Source of the DNA: an uncultured Acidobacteriota bacterium
Lineage (GTDB): Bacteria; Acidobacteriota; Terriglobia; Bryobacterales; Bryobacteraceae
Assembly: GCA_902825945.1 (NCBI GenBank)
Contig: CADECY010000012.1
Location: forward strand, 50,097 to 114,096
Length of the DNA: 64,000 nt
Reading direction: 5' to 3'
The stretch's first letter is position 1; every line of letters begins with the position of its first letter. A program made the position numbers and the translations under genes. Shown piece by piece: positions 1-7,517 of this stretch. The notes beneath the pieces are model-generated. The model did not search any database. It saw nothing but the letters and a program-made list of their open reading frames with translations, and was not told the DNA's origin.

Positions 1-6
1 GATGCG

Positions 7-450
7 ATGAGACACAAGGTGCTGATCGATGGCGATGAGATCCAGCTTGGGGATGTCTTCCAGGAGGCGGAGATCGGCGAAGTGGCAGCTGGTATTTATT
101 CGGTGCTCTGGCGCGGACGCAGCTTCGACGCGCGGATTGCTGGCTCGCGGGTAGTAGTCGACGGTTGCGCGTTCGAAGCCGATGTCGTCGATCCGCGCGA
201 ACTGCGTGACTCCGCCTCGAACTCCGCGGCTCACGGGCGCGCCGAGATCGTTTCACCCATGCCGGGCAAGGTGATCCGGGTGCTGGTGGAGGAAGGCCAA
301 GAAGTGGAGGCGGGGCAGGGCATTCTCGTTGTCGAAGCGATGAAGATGCAGAACGAAATGGCTTCGCCGCGAAAAGGGACCGTCGCTTCCATACGCGTGG
401 CCGCCGGCGCCGCGGTGATCGCGGGAGAAGTTCTCGCAGCGGTCGAGTAA
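7..450 (+). CDS. Biotin carboxyl carrier-like protein (biotinyl/lipoyl attachment domain)
   Basis: This 147-aa protein should be the biotin-bearing swivel subunit of an acyl-CoA carboxylase. The C-terminal half (about residues 78-147) is a biotinyl domain with the biotinylation motif EAMKM, in which Lys113 would carry biotin. The preceding segment SPMPGKVIRV is the usual domain opening. The N-terminal 75 residues look like the BT-type linker seen in stand-alone carrier proteins of propionyl/methylcrotonyl-CoA carboxylases. The start ATG overlaps a TGA at 8-10 (ATGA), so a translated gene, plausibly the biotin carboxylase, should end just outside the window. The carboxylase identity is inferred because that partner is not visible. 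Confidence 0.85.
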   Translation: MRHKVLIDGDEIQLGDVFQEAEIGEVAAGIYSVLWRGRSFDARIAGSRVVVDGCAFEADVVDPRELRDSASNSAAHGRAEIVSPMPGKVIRVLVEEGQEVEAGQGILVVEAMKMQNEMASPRKGTVASIRVAAGAAVIAGEVLAAVE

Positions 451-463
451 CCTGGAAGGAGAC

Positions 464-1252
464 GTGTCACCAAAGATGGCCGAACAGGAAACGTGCGCCG
501 TGTGCGGTGGAACGGGTTGGCGTTCCGTTAACAAGGATGGAGTCGCGGCCGTGGAACGGTGCGACTGCGTGCTGAACGAGCGCGTGGGCAACATGCTCAT
601 CAACGCGAACATCCCTCCGCTGTACCGCAACGCTTCCTTTGAAAACTTCAATACGCAACCCGAGAATCCGATCGCGCACCGGCAGCTACAAACGGCGGCG
701 ACGATCGCCGCTTCGTTCGCGCGCGAGTATCCGTACGGCACCAAACGCCAAGGACTGTTGTTCATCGGTGATCCGGGAACAGGCAAAACCCATCTCGCGG
801 TGTCGGTGATCAAGCGGCTGATCTCGCGCGGATTCGGCGCGGTCTTCTTCGACTACCAGAATCTGCTCGAGCGGATGCGGGCCAGCTACGATCCTGCGGC
901 CGGATCGGCGAGCCGCGACACCTACCGGACCGCGCTCGAGTGCGAAGTGCTGCTACTCGACGATCTCGGCGCGCACCGCGTGAGCGATTGGGTGGAGGAT
1001 ACGGTGACGTCGCTGATCACCTATCGCTACAACAACAACAAACCGATCATCGCCACTACGAATCTGCGCGATCCGGAAGCAGGCGATGCGCCGCTTTCGA
1101 GCGCGGGCATCGGCGGAGACTCGTCGGCGCGCTACTATCTGACCGAGCGGATCGGCCAGCGCGCGCGTTCGCGGCTGTTCGAGATGTGCCGTGCGATTTC
1201 CACACGAGGCGTGGAAGACTACCGGATCCGTAAGGGAAAGATGCTGCAATAG
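464..1252 (+). CDS. DnaC/IstB-like AAA+ ATPase with N-terminal zinc motif
   Basis: A 262-aa helicase-loader-type ATPase. The N-terminus has CAVCGGTGW (Cys11, Cys14) and CDC (Cys33, Cys35), a likely zinc site. The ATPase core has Walker A GDPGTGKTH (about 102-110), Walker B LLLDDLGA (143-150) and a sensor segment ATTNL. This matches DnaC/DnaI-type loaders, which place the replicative helicase on DNA. There is no transposase nearby, so IstB is unlikely. I chose GTG at 464 because GGAAGGA lies just upstream; an ATG at 476 is the alternative. The gene follows the carrier protein by 13 bp and probably shares its transcript. Confidence 0.85.
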   Translation: MSPKMAEQETCAVCGGTGWRSVNKDGVAAVERCDCVLNERVGNMLINANIPPLYRNASFENFNTQPENPIAHRQLQTAATIAASFAREYPYGTKRQGLLFIGDPGTGKTHLAVSVIKRLISRGFGAVFFDYQNLLERMRASYDPAAGSASRDTYRTALECEVLLLDDLGAHRVSDWVEDTVTSLITYRYNNNKPIIATTNLRDPEAGDAPLSSAGIGGDSSARYYLTERIGQRARSRLFEMCRAISTRGVEDYRIRKGKMLQ

Positions 1253-1262
1253 CGCCGCCACG

Positions 1263-2663
1263 ATGATCTGGCGCGAATATCACGAACAGACGAAGCACTC
1301 GCGAGAGTCCCTTCGGCGCAACCGGCACTTTCTCGATTGGGCGAACATGCCCGATCCGTTCCGGCACTACGACGGAGCGCCGGTGATCGACCTGCCCGCG
1401 AGTCCGGCCGTGCCCGAGACACTGCGAGCGGCCCGGGACGGCGCTGAGTTCTTTTCGAGCCTGCTGTTCCACAGCGCCGCGATCAGCGCGGCGAAGCTCG
1501 TGCCTTCGACCGGCTATCGATACGCGCTGCGCGTGAATCCGTCGTCGGGGAACTTGCACCCAACCGAATTCCACTTCAGCGCACGCGGAGTGGCTGGGTG
1601 GCCGGATGGACACTATCACTACCGGCCTTCGTCGCACATGGCCGAGCATCGCGCCACGGGCCCGTTCCCTCTCGAGGGCATCGAAGCGCCGGTGGTATTC
1701 GTATTGACGAGCATCGCGTGGCGGGAAGCCTGGAAGTACCAGTCGCGCGCGTATCGATACTGCTGCCACGACATCGGGCACGCGCGAGAGTCGCTCGCGA
1801 TGGCGGCGCGCGAGATGGGGTGCAGCGTGCGTGTGGAAGATTCGTTCGACGATGACGCGATCGCCGCCGGGTTGCGGCTCCATTCGGATGAATGGCCGAT
1901 GCTGCTGGTAGCGCTCTCGGGTGGAGCGATTCCGTTAGAGCCGCGTGAACATTCGGGTCCAGCCGCTTGGACACCCGGCGAGGCGAACGAGTTGTCGCCG
2001 ATTCGTGTTCCGTATCCGTGGATCGATCGCGTGCACGAGGCGGCAAAAGCCCCGCGCACGCAGTTCTCGGCTGCGCCGGTGAAAGCCTCCGAAGGAATTG
2101 CGCTGCCGGAGCCCGCACGATGCGAGCGCCCCTTCGCCGAATCCGTTCGCGGGCGACGCTCTGCGCTCGACTTCATGGGCGGCGCGCGCCCGATCTCTCT
2201 CGCGCAACTCTCCGCGCTTCTCGCTTCCACCGCTCTGGGCGCACAGGGCCGCCTCGAACTCTACCTCTACGCACATCGCGTCACCGGACTCGAGCCGGGC
2301 GTCTATCGCTTCACGCCCGGCTCGCGTCGACTCGATCTCGTGAAGACAGGCGACCAGCAGGTGATGGCCGCTGCGCTCAGTCTCGGGCAACAACTGGCGG
2401 GCAACTGCTGCGTTGCGTTTTCGATGATCGCGCGATTGGGTCCGTCAGATCGTGACTATCGAATTGCGCACTTCGAGGCCGGCGCCACCGGGCAACGTCT
2501 CTACGTGACGGCTGAAAGGCTCGGACTGCGCGCGACAGGAATCGGCGCGTTTTTCGATGATGAAGTGCATCGCTATCTCGGCATCGATCCCGACGCTGGC
2601 CGGCAAGTGATCTACCACTTCGCGATCGGCTACCCGGTGCACGATCCCCGGCTCGAGGCATGA
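1263..2663 (+). CDS. SagB/ThcOx family FMN-dependent dehydrogenase, double nitroreductase fold
   Basis: A 466-aa protein with two tandem nitroreductase-like domains. The first contains FHSAAISAAK and SSGNLHPTEF, the FMN-binding region of SagB-type enzymes (about residues 75-105). The second starts near RRSALDFMG. SagB homologues oxidise azolines to azoles in peptide natural products, but the long double-domain form is widespread without any YcaO partner, and none is seen here. The start MIWREYHEQTKHS is typical for the family, so I prefer 1263 to the longer frame that begins at 1191. It follows the DnaC-like gene by 10 bp. The substrate is unknown. Confidence 0.8.
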   Translation: MIWREYHEQTKHSRESLRRNRHFLDWANMPDPFRHYDGAPVIDLPASPAVPETLRAARDGAEFFSSLLFHSAAISAAKLVPSTGYRYALRVNPSSGNLHPTEFHFSARGVAGWPDGHYHYRPSSHMAEHRATGPFPLEGIEAPVVFVLTSIAWREAWKYQSRAYRYCCHDIGHARESLAMAAREMGCSVRVEDSFDDDAIAAGLRLHSDEWPMLLVALSGGAIPLEPREHSGPAAWTPGEANELSPIRVPYPWIDRVHEAAKAPRTQFSAAPVKASEGIALPEPARCERPFAESVRGRRSALDFMGGARPISLAQLSALLASTALGAQGRLELYLYAHRVTGLEPGVYRFTPGSRRLDLVKTGDQQVMAAALSLGQQLAGNCCVAFSMIARLGPSDRDYRIAHFEAGATGQRLYVTAERLGLRATGIGAFFDDEVHRYLGIDPDAGRQVIYHFAIGYPVHDPRLEA

Positions 2664-2932
2664 AGCTCGGCATTCTCGTGGTGGGCGACAACCACTTCAT
2701 CGTTCGCGGTCCGAAGCCCGATCGCGCGACCGCGCTCGAGCTGGCGCGGCACTGGTCGATCATCACGATCGGTTCCACGACGCCCGCGCACCTTGCCGCT
2801 TGGCGCATCAGCACGAAGGAGTTCCGCGAGAATCTCGAGTGGGCGATCCGCGTGCCGGGAGACGGCGAGACGACGGCCGCGGTGGCCACGCTACTCTCGG
2901 AATTGGAGGCACGCGGAATCCAGGTAGAGTAG
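2660..2932 (+). CDS. Hypothetical 90-aa protein coupled to the SagB-like gene
   Basis: A small cytoplasmic protein whose ATG overlaps the stop of the SagB-like gene (ATGA), which argues for real, coupled translation. It has no signal peptide and no cysteines. It opens with a hydrophobic strand (LGILVVGDNHFIVRG) and contains several short alpha/beta-like segments. I do not recognise the family. The context suggests a role with the upstream flavoprotein, but nothing in the sequence defines it. Confidence 0.7.
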   Translation: MKLGILVVGDNHFIVRGPKPDRATALELARHWSIITIGSTTPAHLAAWRISTKEFRENLEWAIRVPGDGETTAAVATLLSELEARGIQVE

Positions 2933-2938
2933 AAGGTT

Positions 2939-3898
2939 ATGCGTGTACTCGTCACCGGCTCTTCTGGGTGCATCGGCGCCTGGACCGTCAAGAATCTCCT
3001 CGACCGCGGAATCGATGTCGTCTGCTTCGACACTGTCGAGGATTTCTCCCGCCTGGGCTTGATCTCTTCGCAGGCGGGATCGCCGAAGCTGAGCTTTCAC
3101 GGCGGCCGGATCGAAGAAACCGAAAAGATCAAGCACATCGTCAGGCAGGAGGAGATCACACACATCGTGCATCTCGCCGCGGTGCTGATGCCGTTCTGCG
3201 CTGCGAATCCGGTGGCGGGTGGCATGATCAACGTGATCGGCACGCTGAACGTCTTCGAAGCGGCGCGCGACGCGGGCCGGCCGGTCCGCGTGGTGTACGC
3301 GAGTTCATCGGCTGTTTGGGGACCCGAAGACGCGTACGGTGAACGCAGCCTGTCGGAAGCCGATCCATTGCTGCCCGGCACGCACTACGGCGTGTTCAAA
3401 CAGGCGAACGAGGGCAACGCGCGGATCTTCTATTCCGCGAACGGAATCTCGAGCATCGGATTGCGCCCGTGGACCGTTTACGGCGTGGGCCGCGACCACG
3501 GATTGACGGCCGATCCGACGCTTGCGATGAAGTCGGTTACACTCGGCAACCCGTTTCAGATTCGCGTCTCCGGGCACATGGATCTCCAGTACGTCGAGGA
3601 TGTCGCGGAGACGTTCATCCATTGCGCGCTCTCCGATCTCGCCGGCGCGCACGTCTTCAACCTCGCTGGCACGATCGTCGAGATGAACGATCTCATCGCG
3701 ATGATCGACCGCGCCAAACCCGGCGCGAAATCGCTACTGAGCGTGACCGGACCGCAGGTCCCGGTGTCGTTCCGCATGGACGCTTCACAGCTCCACGCGA
3801 ACGTGCCCGGGATCCCGCGCACCAGCCTCGAGGACGGAATCGGCAAGACTCTCGCGATGTTCGAGTCACTGCGCGTCCGCGGTGTGTTGAGCGCCTAG
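2939..3898 (+). CDS. NAD-dependent epimerase/dehydratase (extended SDR)
   Basis: A 319-aa extended short-chain dehydrogenase. The N-terminus has the glycine-rich NAD motif TGSSGCIGAW, the next strand ends in CFDTVED, and the active site keeps Ser (YASSSAVWG) and Tyr-x3-Lys in HYGVFK. Such enzymes epimerise or dehydrate nucleotide sugars or reduce related carbonyl substrates; the exact substrate cannot be read. It starts 6 bp after the 90-aa unknown with GAAGG before the ATG, so it probably closes the operon. Its stop TAG and the stop of the opposing gene share CTAG, a 4-bp convergent overlap. Confidence 0.85.
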   Translation: MRVLVTGSSGCIGAWTVKNLLDRGIDVVCFDTVEDFSRLGLISSQAGSPKLSFHGGRIEETEKIKHIVRQEEITHIVHLAAVLMPFCAANPVAGGMINVIGTLNVFEAARDAGRPVRVVYASSSAVWGPEDAYGERSLSEADPLLPGTHYGVFKQANEGNARIFYSANGISSIGLRPWTVYGVGRDHGLTADPTLAMKSVTLGNPFQIRVSGHMDLQYVEDVAETFIHCALSDLAGAHVFNLAGTIVEMNDLIAMIDRAKPGAKSLLSVTGPQVPVSFRMDASQLHANVPGIPRTSLEDGIGKTLAMFESLRVRGVLSA

Positions 3899-5013
3899 AC
3901 CTCGACGCCGAGTTCCTTCCAGGTCACCATCCGCTTCCTGTAGATCGCTTCGCGGCCCATGATTGCCGACAGAGCGGCGACGGCGCCCACTTCGATGCTC
4001 GCGAACGGCTTCTGGTTCTCGCGAATGCAGCGCATGAACTCGGCCATCGCGTTCTCTTTGCCGTTCTCGATCTCGGGTGTGAGGTACTTCTTGGCCTCGC
4101 CCCACATCGGATAGATCATGCCGCCATTGATCTCGAGCGATCCCTCCGATCCGAACACGATGTACCACTGGCCGTTGCGCAGTTCCTTCATCTGACGCGG
4201 ATGCAGGTAGAGTTGCGTGTACTCGAGGTGCATGTCGTTTTCGTAGTGGTAGGAGACGCAGAAGCCGTCCATCATTACCGAGCCAGCGGGAATCGTCTTC
4301 GGCAGATACTTCTTGCCATGCCCATAGGCGCTTACCGGACGCGACTGCGCGGCCCAGTTGCAGGCATCGATATTGTGGACCGCATTTTCGACAATGAGAT
4401 CGCCCGAGCGCTTCACATCGTCATACCAGGCTGGCCGCGGACGTCCGGCGCCCGGCTGCGTCGCGGTCGAGTTGCGCTGCGCCTTGATCACGAACGGCGT
4501 TCCGACGGCCTTGTTCTGGTGCAACTGCTTCATCGCCTCTACCATGTGCGGATAGTAGCGGAGTTGCTGGCCGATCTGGAGGAACGCCTTCGACTTCCGC
4601 GCCACCTTCAACACATCGGCCACCTGTTCGGGCGTGATGCCGAGAGGCTTTTCGCAATAGACGTATTTGCCCGCCTCTAGGGCGGCTGCCGCCATCGGTG
4701 CGTGGAGATCGCACGGAGTGGCGATTGCGATCGCGTCGACATCCTTCAGGTCGATCACCTGCTTGTATTCCGAATACGACTTCGGATTGTCGCGTTTGGC
4801 GAGACTCTGCGCCGCGTCGCGCTTGTCGGGATCGGTATCGCACACCGCGACCACCTTGGCGCCGGGCTGCTCGAGCACCTGCTTCAGCAGCGACGTGCCG
4901 CGATTCCCGATTCCGATATGAGCCACCTTGATCTCGCGCTGTTGTTGCGCCTGGGCCAGGAGGGCGGCGGAGGTTCCCGCGATGAATGCTCTGCGTCCGG
5001 TTTTCGAATCCAT
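3895..5013 (-). CDS. Gfo/Idh/MocA family oxidoreductase with Tat-type signal
   Basis: A 372-aa NAD(P)-dependent oxidoreductase. The N-terminus GRRAFIAGTSAALLAQA is a twin-arginine-like signal, so the protein is probably exported. The Rossmann motif HIGIGNRG follows, then the family hallmark CEKPLG (Lys of the catalytic EKP) and the Gfo/Idh C-terminal sheet domain. Members act on sugars, inositols or their glycosides; secreted acidobacterial copies are common but poorly characterised. The ATG at 5013 is supported by an extended -10 (TGACAGAAT) that ends 6 nt upstream, which implies leaderless initiation. Confidence 0.85.
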   Translation of the reverse strand: MDSKTGRRAFIAGTSAALLAQAQQQREIKVAHIGIGNRGTSLLKQVLEQPGAKVVAVCDTDPDKRDAAQSLAKRDNPKSYSEYKQVIDLKDVDAIAIATPCDLHAPMAAAALEAGKYVYCEKPLGITPEQVADVLKVARKSKAFLQIGQQLRYYPHMVEAMKQLHQNKAVGTPFVIKAQRNSTATQPGAGRPRPAWYDDVKRSGDLIVENAVHNIDACNWAAQSRPVSAYGHGKKYLPKTIPAGSVMMDGFCVSYHYENDMHLEYTQLYLHPRQMKELRNGQWYIVFGSEGSLEINGGMIYPMWGEAKKYLTPEIENGKENAMAEFMRCIRENQKPFASIEVGAVAALSAIMGREAIYRKRMVTWKELGVEV

Positions 5014-5019
5014 TGCCGT

Positions 5020-5028
5020 ATTCTGTCA
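5020..5028 (-). promoter_or_regulatory. Extended -10 of the Gfo/Idh gene, leaderless geometry
   Basis: TGACAGAAT on the minus strand, with 6 nt between the hexamer and the ATG at 5013. Transcription would begin at or within a base or two of the start codon. No Shine-Dalgarno sequence is present. Confidence 0.45.
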
Positions 5029-5045
5029 GAAACTGGTGCTCGATT

Positions 5046-5747
5046 TCAGCGGGCCGGATGCGGGGCGGCCTGGACCTCGTGGTTCGGAATGATCTTTTCG
5101 TGGAGGATGCGGCGCAGCTCGGGCGCCTTGATGAAGGTGTCGCGCACCAGTGCCCGCACTGTACGATCACCGCGCGTCATCGACACCCAAACCACGGCGA
5201 TCACGTGCGTGCCGGTTTCTCCTGTCCAAACGATCTCCATGGCGGGCGCGGCGGGGCGCTCCTTCGGGTCGATGCGCAGCAGTCCTTCGAGTTCGCGAAT
5301 CGCGCCATCGCGATTCAGGAGGCGGGATCCATCGGGCGCGATACTCGTCCACCCGGGCGCGTCCAGGCGCGCCACGGCGGCGGCAATCTCCTCTTTCGAC
5401 ACGGCCTCTCGAATCCCGCTCCAGGCGCTTTGGTAGGCGCCCTGAATGACGGCGATCCGCTCGGCTTCCGTCGCGGCGCCGAGGTGCATCGCGACCACCA
5501 TGCCCGTGATCAGGAAGCGATACAGCAGCACGTGAACCGGCAGCGCGAACAGGGGCGCGAGAGCAAAGGCTCCGATGTTGGCCGTGCGAAGCCTCTCCGT
5601 TGCGCCCGCCCGCAGGATGTCGAAGACGATCACCAGGCGCGCGCCGGTGTTGGCTTCCCGCCAGCACTGCTCGACAACCGCGGCCATCTCGTCTCCGAAC
5701 TCCCGGCGATGGCCGGGCGGGAACGCGTGGATCAACAGACGCGGCAT
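5046..5747 (-). CDS. PadR-linked membrane-anchored protein with ADOP-prefix-like N-terminus
   Basis: A 233-aa protein 13 bp downstream of the PadR gene. An AAGGAG Shine-Dalgarno lies 8 nt before the ATG. The first 40 residues (FPPGHRREFGDEMAAVVEQC) resemble the short prefix found at the N-terminus of acidobacterial MacB-like (ADOP) permeases, which often follow PadR regulators. One hydrophobic span lies at about residues 75-105. The rest, with VIAVVWVSMTRGDRTVRALV, looks like a soluble alpha/beta domain. No FtsX-type permease core is present. I infer that it replaces the usual permease as the regulator's target; its function is unknown. Confidence 0.65.
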   Translation of the reverse strand: MPRLLIHAFPPGHRREFGDEMAAVVEQCWREANTGARLVIVFDILRAGATERLRTANIGAFALAPLFALPVHVLLYRFLITGMVVAMHLGAATEAERIAVIQGAYQSAWSGIREAVSKEEIAAAVARLDAPGWTSIAPDGSRLLNRDGAIRELEGLLRIDPKERPAAPAMEIVWTGETGTHVIAVVWVSMTRGDRTVRALVRDTFIKAPELRRILHEKIIPNHEVQAAPHPAR

Positions 5748-5760
5748 GTAGTTTACTCCT

Positions 5761-6087
5761 TCAGTGCGACGTTCTGATCTTCTGTCTCGCCAGCCGGACC
5801 AACTGTCCCATCCGCTCCACCTCGGCCTCGAGCGCCGTCAATCCGTCGCGAGTGAGTTCGTAGTAGCGGCGGCGCGGGTCATCGTCTTCGGGAGGACGCT
5901 TGCGCGACTCTCGAATCCATCCGGTTTCGATCAGCTTCGGAATGGCCGCATAGAGCGTGCCCGGTCCCAGGTGGAATTCCCCGGCGGATTGTTCCCCTGC
6001 TGCCTGCATGATCGCGTAGCCATGCAGAGGCTCGTCCGTCAGCGCGAGCAGAATGTTGAAGACAGCGGGAGTGAGCGGATCCGGCAT
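5761..6087 (-). CDS. PadR family transcriptional regulator
   Basis: A 108-aa winged-helix regulator. The N-terminus is a canonical PadR DNA-binding domain (LTDEPLHGYAIMQAAGE, GPGTLYAAIPKLIETGWI, then RRRYYELTRDG). The C-terminal helix (LTALEAEVERMGQLVRLARQ) should mediate dimerisation. PadR proteins are usually repressors of the neighbouring operon and of themselves. A strong promoter with a perfect dyad between -35 and -10 lies just upstream, consistent with autorepression. The gene is followed 13 bp later by its probable target. Confidence 0.9.
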   Translation of the reverse strand: MPDPLTPAVFNILLALTDEPLHGYAIMQAAGEQSAGEFHLGPGTLYAAIPKLIETGWIRESRKRPPEDDDPRRRYYELTRDGLTALEAEVERMGQLVRLARQKIRTSH

Positions 6088-6099
6088 CGGTCGATACCA

Positions 6100-6128
6100 G
6101 ATATATCGAACGTCGATAGAGTTGTCAA
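6100..6128 (-). promoter_or_regulatory. Promoter of the PadR gene (TTGACA, 17 bp, TATATC)
   Basis: On the minus strand a perfect TTGACA (6123-6128) is followed by a 17-bp spacer and TATATC (6100-6105), which is 12 nt before the ATG. The leader would be about five nucleotides. The -35 overlaps the stop codon of the upstream glycosyltransferase gene. Confidence 0.75.
6104..6118. promoter_or_regulatory. Perfect inverted repeat, probable PadR operator
   Basis: TATCGA-CGT-TCGATA (minus-strand reading) is a perfect 6-bp dyad with a 3-bp centre. It lies in the spacer and touches the -10 of the PadR promoter. A second imperfect dyad (GGTATCG-AC-CGATGCC, 6 of 7 positions) covers the start codon at about 6083-6098. 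Two operators at these positions fit an autorepressor that blocks RNA polymerase. Confidence 0.65.
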
Positions 6129-7501
6129 GCCCGGCCGCGGGAGCCGCGGGGAGCCAAGCCCCAGCCGGAGAGGAGAAGTACCGCGGGAACGAGTCCGTTG
6201 TGATAGCGTGCCTGCATCAGGAACGGCATGGCGGTTACGGTGAACAGCACCACCAGCCACAGCAGGAACTGAATGTCGCCAGAGGCGCGGATCTGGTCGC
6301 GGCGGGCGATTGCCCCGGTCATCGCGAGGATCCACACGAGCAGCCACCAACCTTGCGCGATCATTTGAGGAACGGAGTAGGAGAGGCCGTCGTAGGAGCG
6401 CGCCACGCGCATCGCGAAGTAGAGACCGCTGGTGTCTTCTCCGAGGAAAGCCGGCATCCGGCGAAGCGTCAGATGAGCCCACCGGCCTGGATTCGCGATG
6501 ATCCACTGCTTCGCCATGTTTCCCATTTCGACGTGTTGGCGGTACTCGTCGTAGCCGAGTTTGGCGAACATCTCGATGACCTCCGACTCGTCGTAACCGG
6601 TATCGGCCTGGTCATTGGAGACCATGTAGAGCAGGGAACCCGCGTTCGAGGATACGGTAACGGGAACTCCCTTGGCGTGGTTCCGCACGGCCCAGGCACC
6701 CACGACCAGCGTCATACCCGCTACCGCCGCCGCGATCACAGGAGACGGACGCCGCAACAACCACAGCGCGGGTACCGGCAGCAGGGCCTGGCGCACCAAC
6801 ACCGACAATCCGGCCGCCAGCCCCGCAACGAAATGGGAAGTGGCGTTCGACGCGTTGAGGAACAGCCAGACTGACCAGTACACCGTGAGGACGAAGAGTG
6901 GCTCGTAGTGAACCAGGCCGGTGGAAGCGATGTTGCTCGGCCACGCCGCGAACAGTAGTTGCGCCGCCGCTCCGGCCGTTGGATTCGTCCACCGATCGGT
7001 CATTCGCCGCAGGATCACGCAGGTTCCCACGTACATGATGATGTTGACGAGGGCGGGAAGCCAAGCCCAATCGCCCAGGATCTTGATGAACACCGCCATC
7101 ACGAAGCTGATTCCGGGAGGCCTATAGGCGTACCAGTGGTTGCCGTTCGGCATGGTCCATTCGTAGGAGCCCTTCTCGAGCAGGACCCGGGAGAGGCTGA
7201 GGTACTCGCTCGAGTCGGAGACTTGGGCTGGCGGCACGATCAGTGGAAACAGAATGCGCAGGCTGACGCCTAGCACCGGTGCCCATGTGATAATCCGTCC
7301 GGCGTTGGCGGTGAGCCAGGATGGAGCCGTCAGTCCGCCGCGTCTGCCGGCAATGGCGCAGAGCGTGAGCAGAACGGCGGCGGAAAGGACCCAAACTAAC
7401 GGATGATAGCCAACAGCGCGATTCGGAATAGTCGCGAAAACGCCAGCTCCCACGAGGAGAAAACCGGCCCAGCTCCCGCGGAATCGCCAAGTTTCAAACA
7501 C
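6125..7501 (-). CDS. GT39-like membrane glycosyltransferase
   Basis: A 458-aa polytopic membrane protein with roughly ten hydrophobic spans. After the first spans it has SDSSEYLSLSRVLLEKG, the acidic loop expected in ArnT/PMT-type (GT39) glycosyltransferases that use polyprenyl-phosphate sugars. The C-terminus ends in a short basic tail (APRGSRGRA). The start is GTG at 7501: the frame has no ATG nearby, and an extended -10 (TGATAAACT) ends 7 nt upstream. The gene follows the multiheme cytochrome by 13 bp. Acceptor and donor are unknown. Confidence 0.75.
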   Translation of the reverse strand: MFETWRFRGSWAGFLLVGAGVFATIPNRAVGYHPLVWVLSAAVLLTLCAIAGRRGGLTAPSWLTANAGRIITWAPVLGVSLRILFPLIVPPAQVSDSSEYLSLSRVLLEKGSYEWTMPNGNHWYAYRPPGISFVMAVFIKILGDWAWLPALVNIIMYVGTCVILRRMTDRWTNPTAGAAAQLLFAAWPSNIASTGLVHYEPLFVLTVYWSVWLFLNASNATSHFVAGLAAGLSVLVRQALLPVPALWLLRRPSPVIAAAVAGMTLVVGAWAVRNHAKGVPVTVSSNAGSLLYMVSNDQADTGYDESEVIEMFAKLGYDEYRQHVEMGNMAKQWIIANPGRWAHLTLRRMPAFLGEDTSGLYFAMRVARSYDGLSYSVPQMIAQGWWLLVWILAMTGAIARRDQIRASGDIQFLLWLVVLFTVTAMPFLMQARYHNGLVPAVLLLSGWGLAPRGSRGRA

Positions 7502-7508
7502 ATTCGTG

Positions 7509-7517
7509 AGTTTATCA
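7509..7517 (-). promoter_or_regulatory. Extended -10 overlapping the cytochrome stop codon
   Basis: TGATAAACT on the minus strand. Its TGA is also the stop codon of the upstream cytochrome gene. The hexamer ends 7 nt before the GTG at 7501, so this internal promoter would make a leaderless glycosyltransferase transcript. Confidence 0.4.

Noticed and set aside
464..1252. IstB transposition helper
   Set aside because: No IstA transposase, inverted repeats or target duplication nearby; the N-terminal zinc motif and operon context fit a DnaC-like loader.
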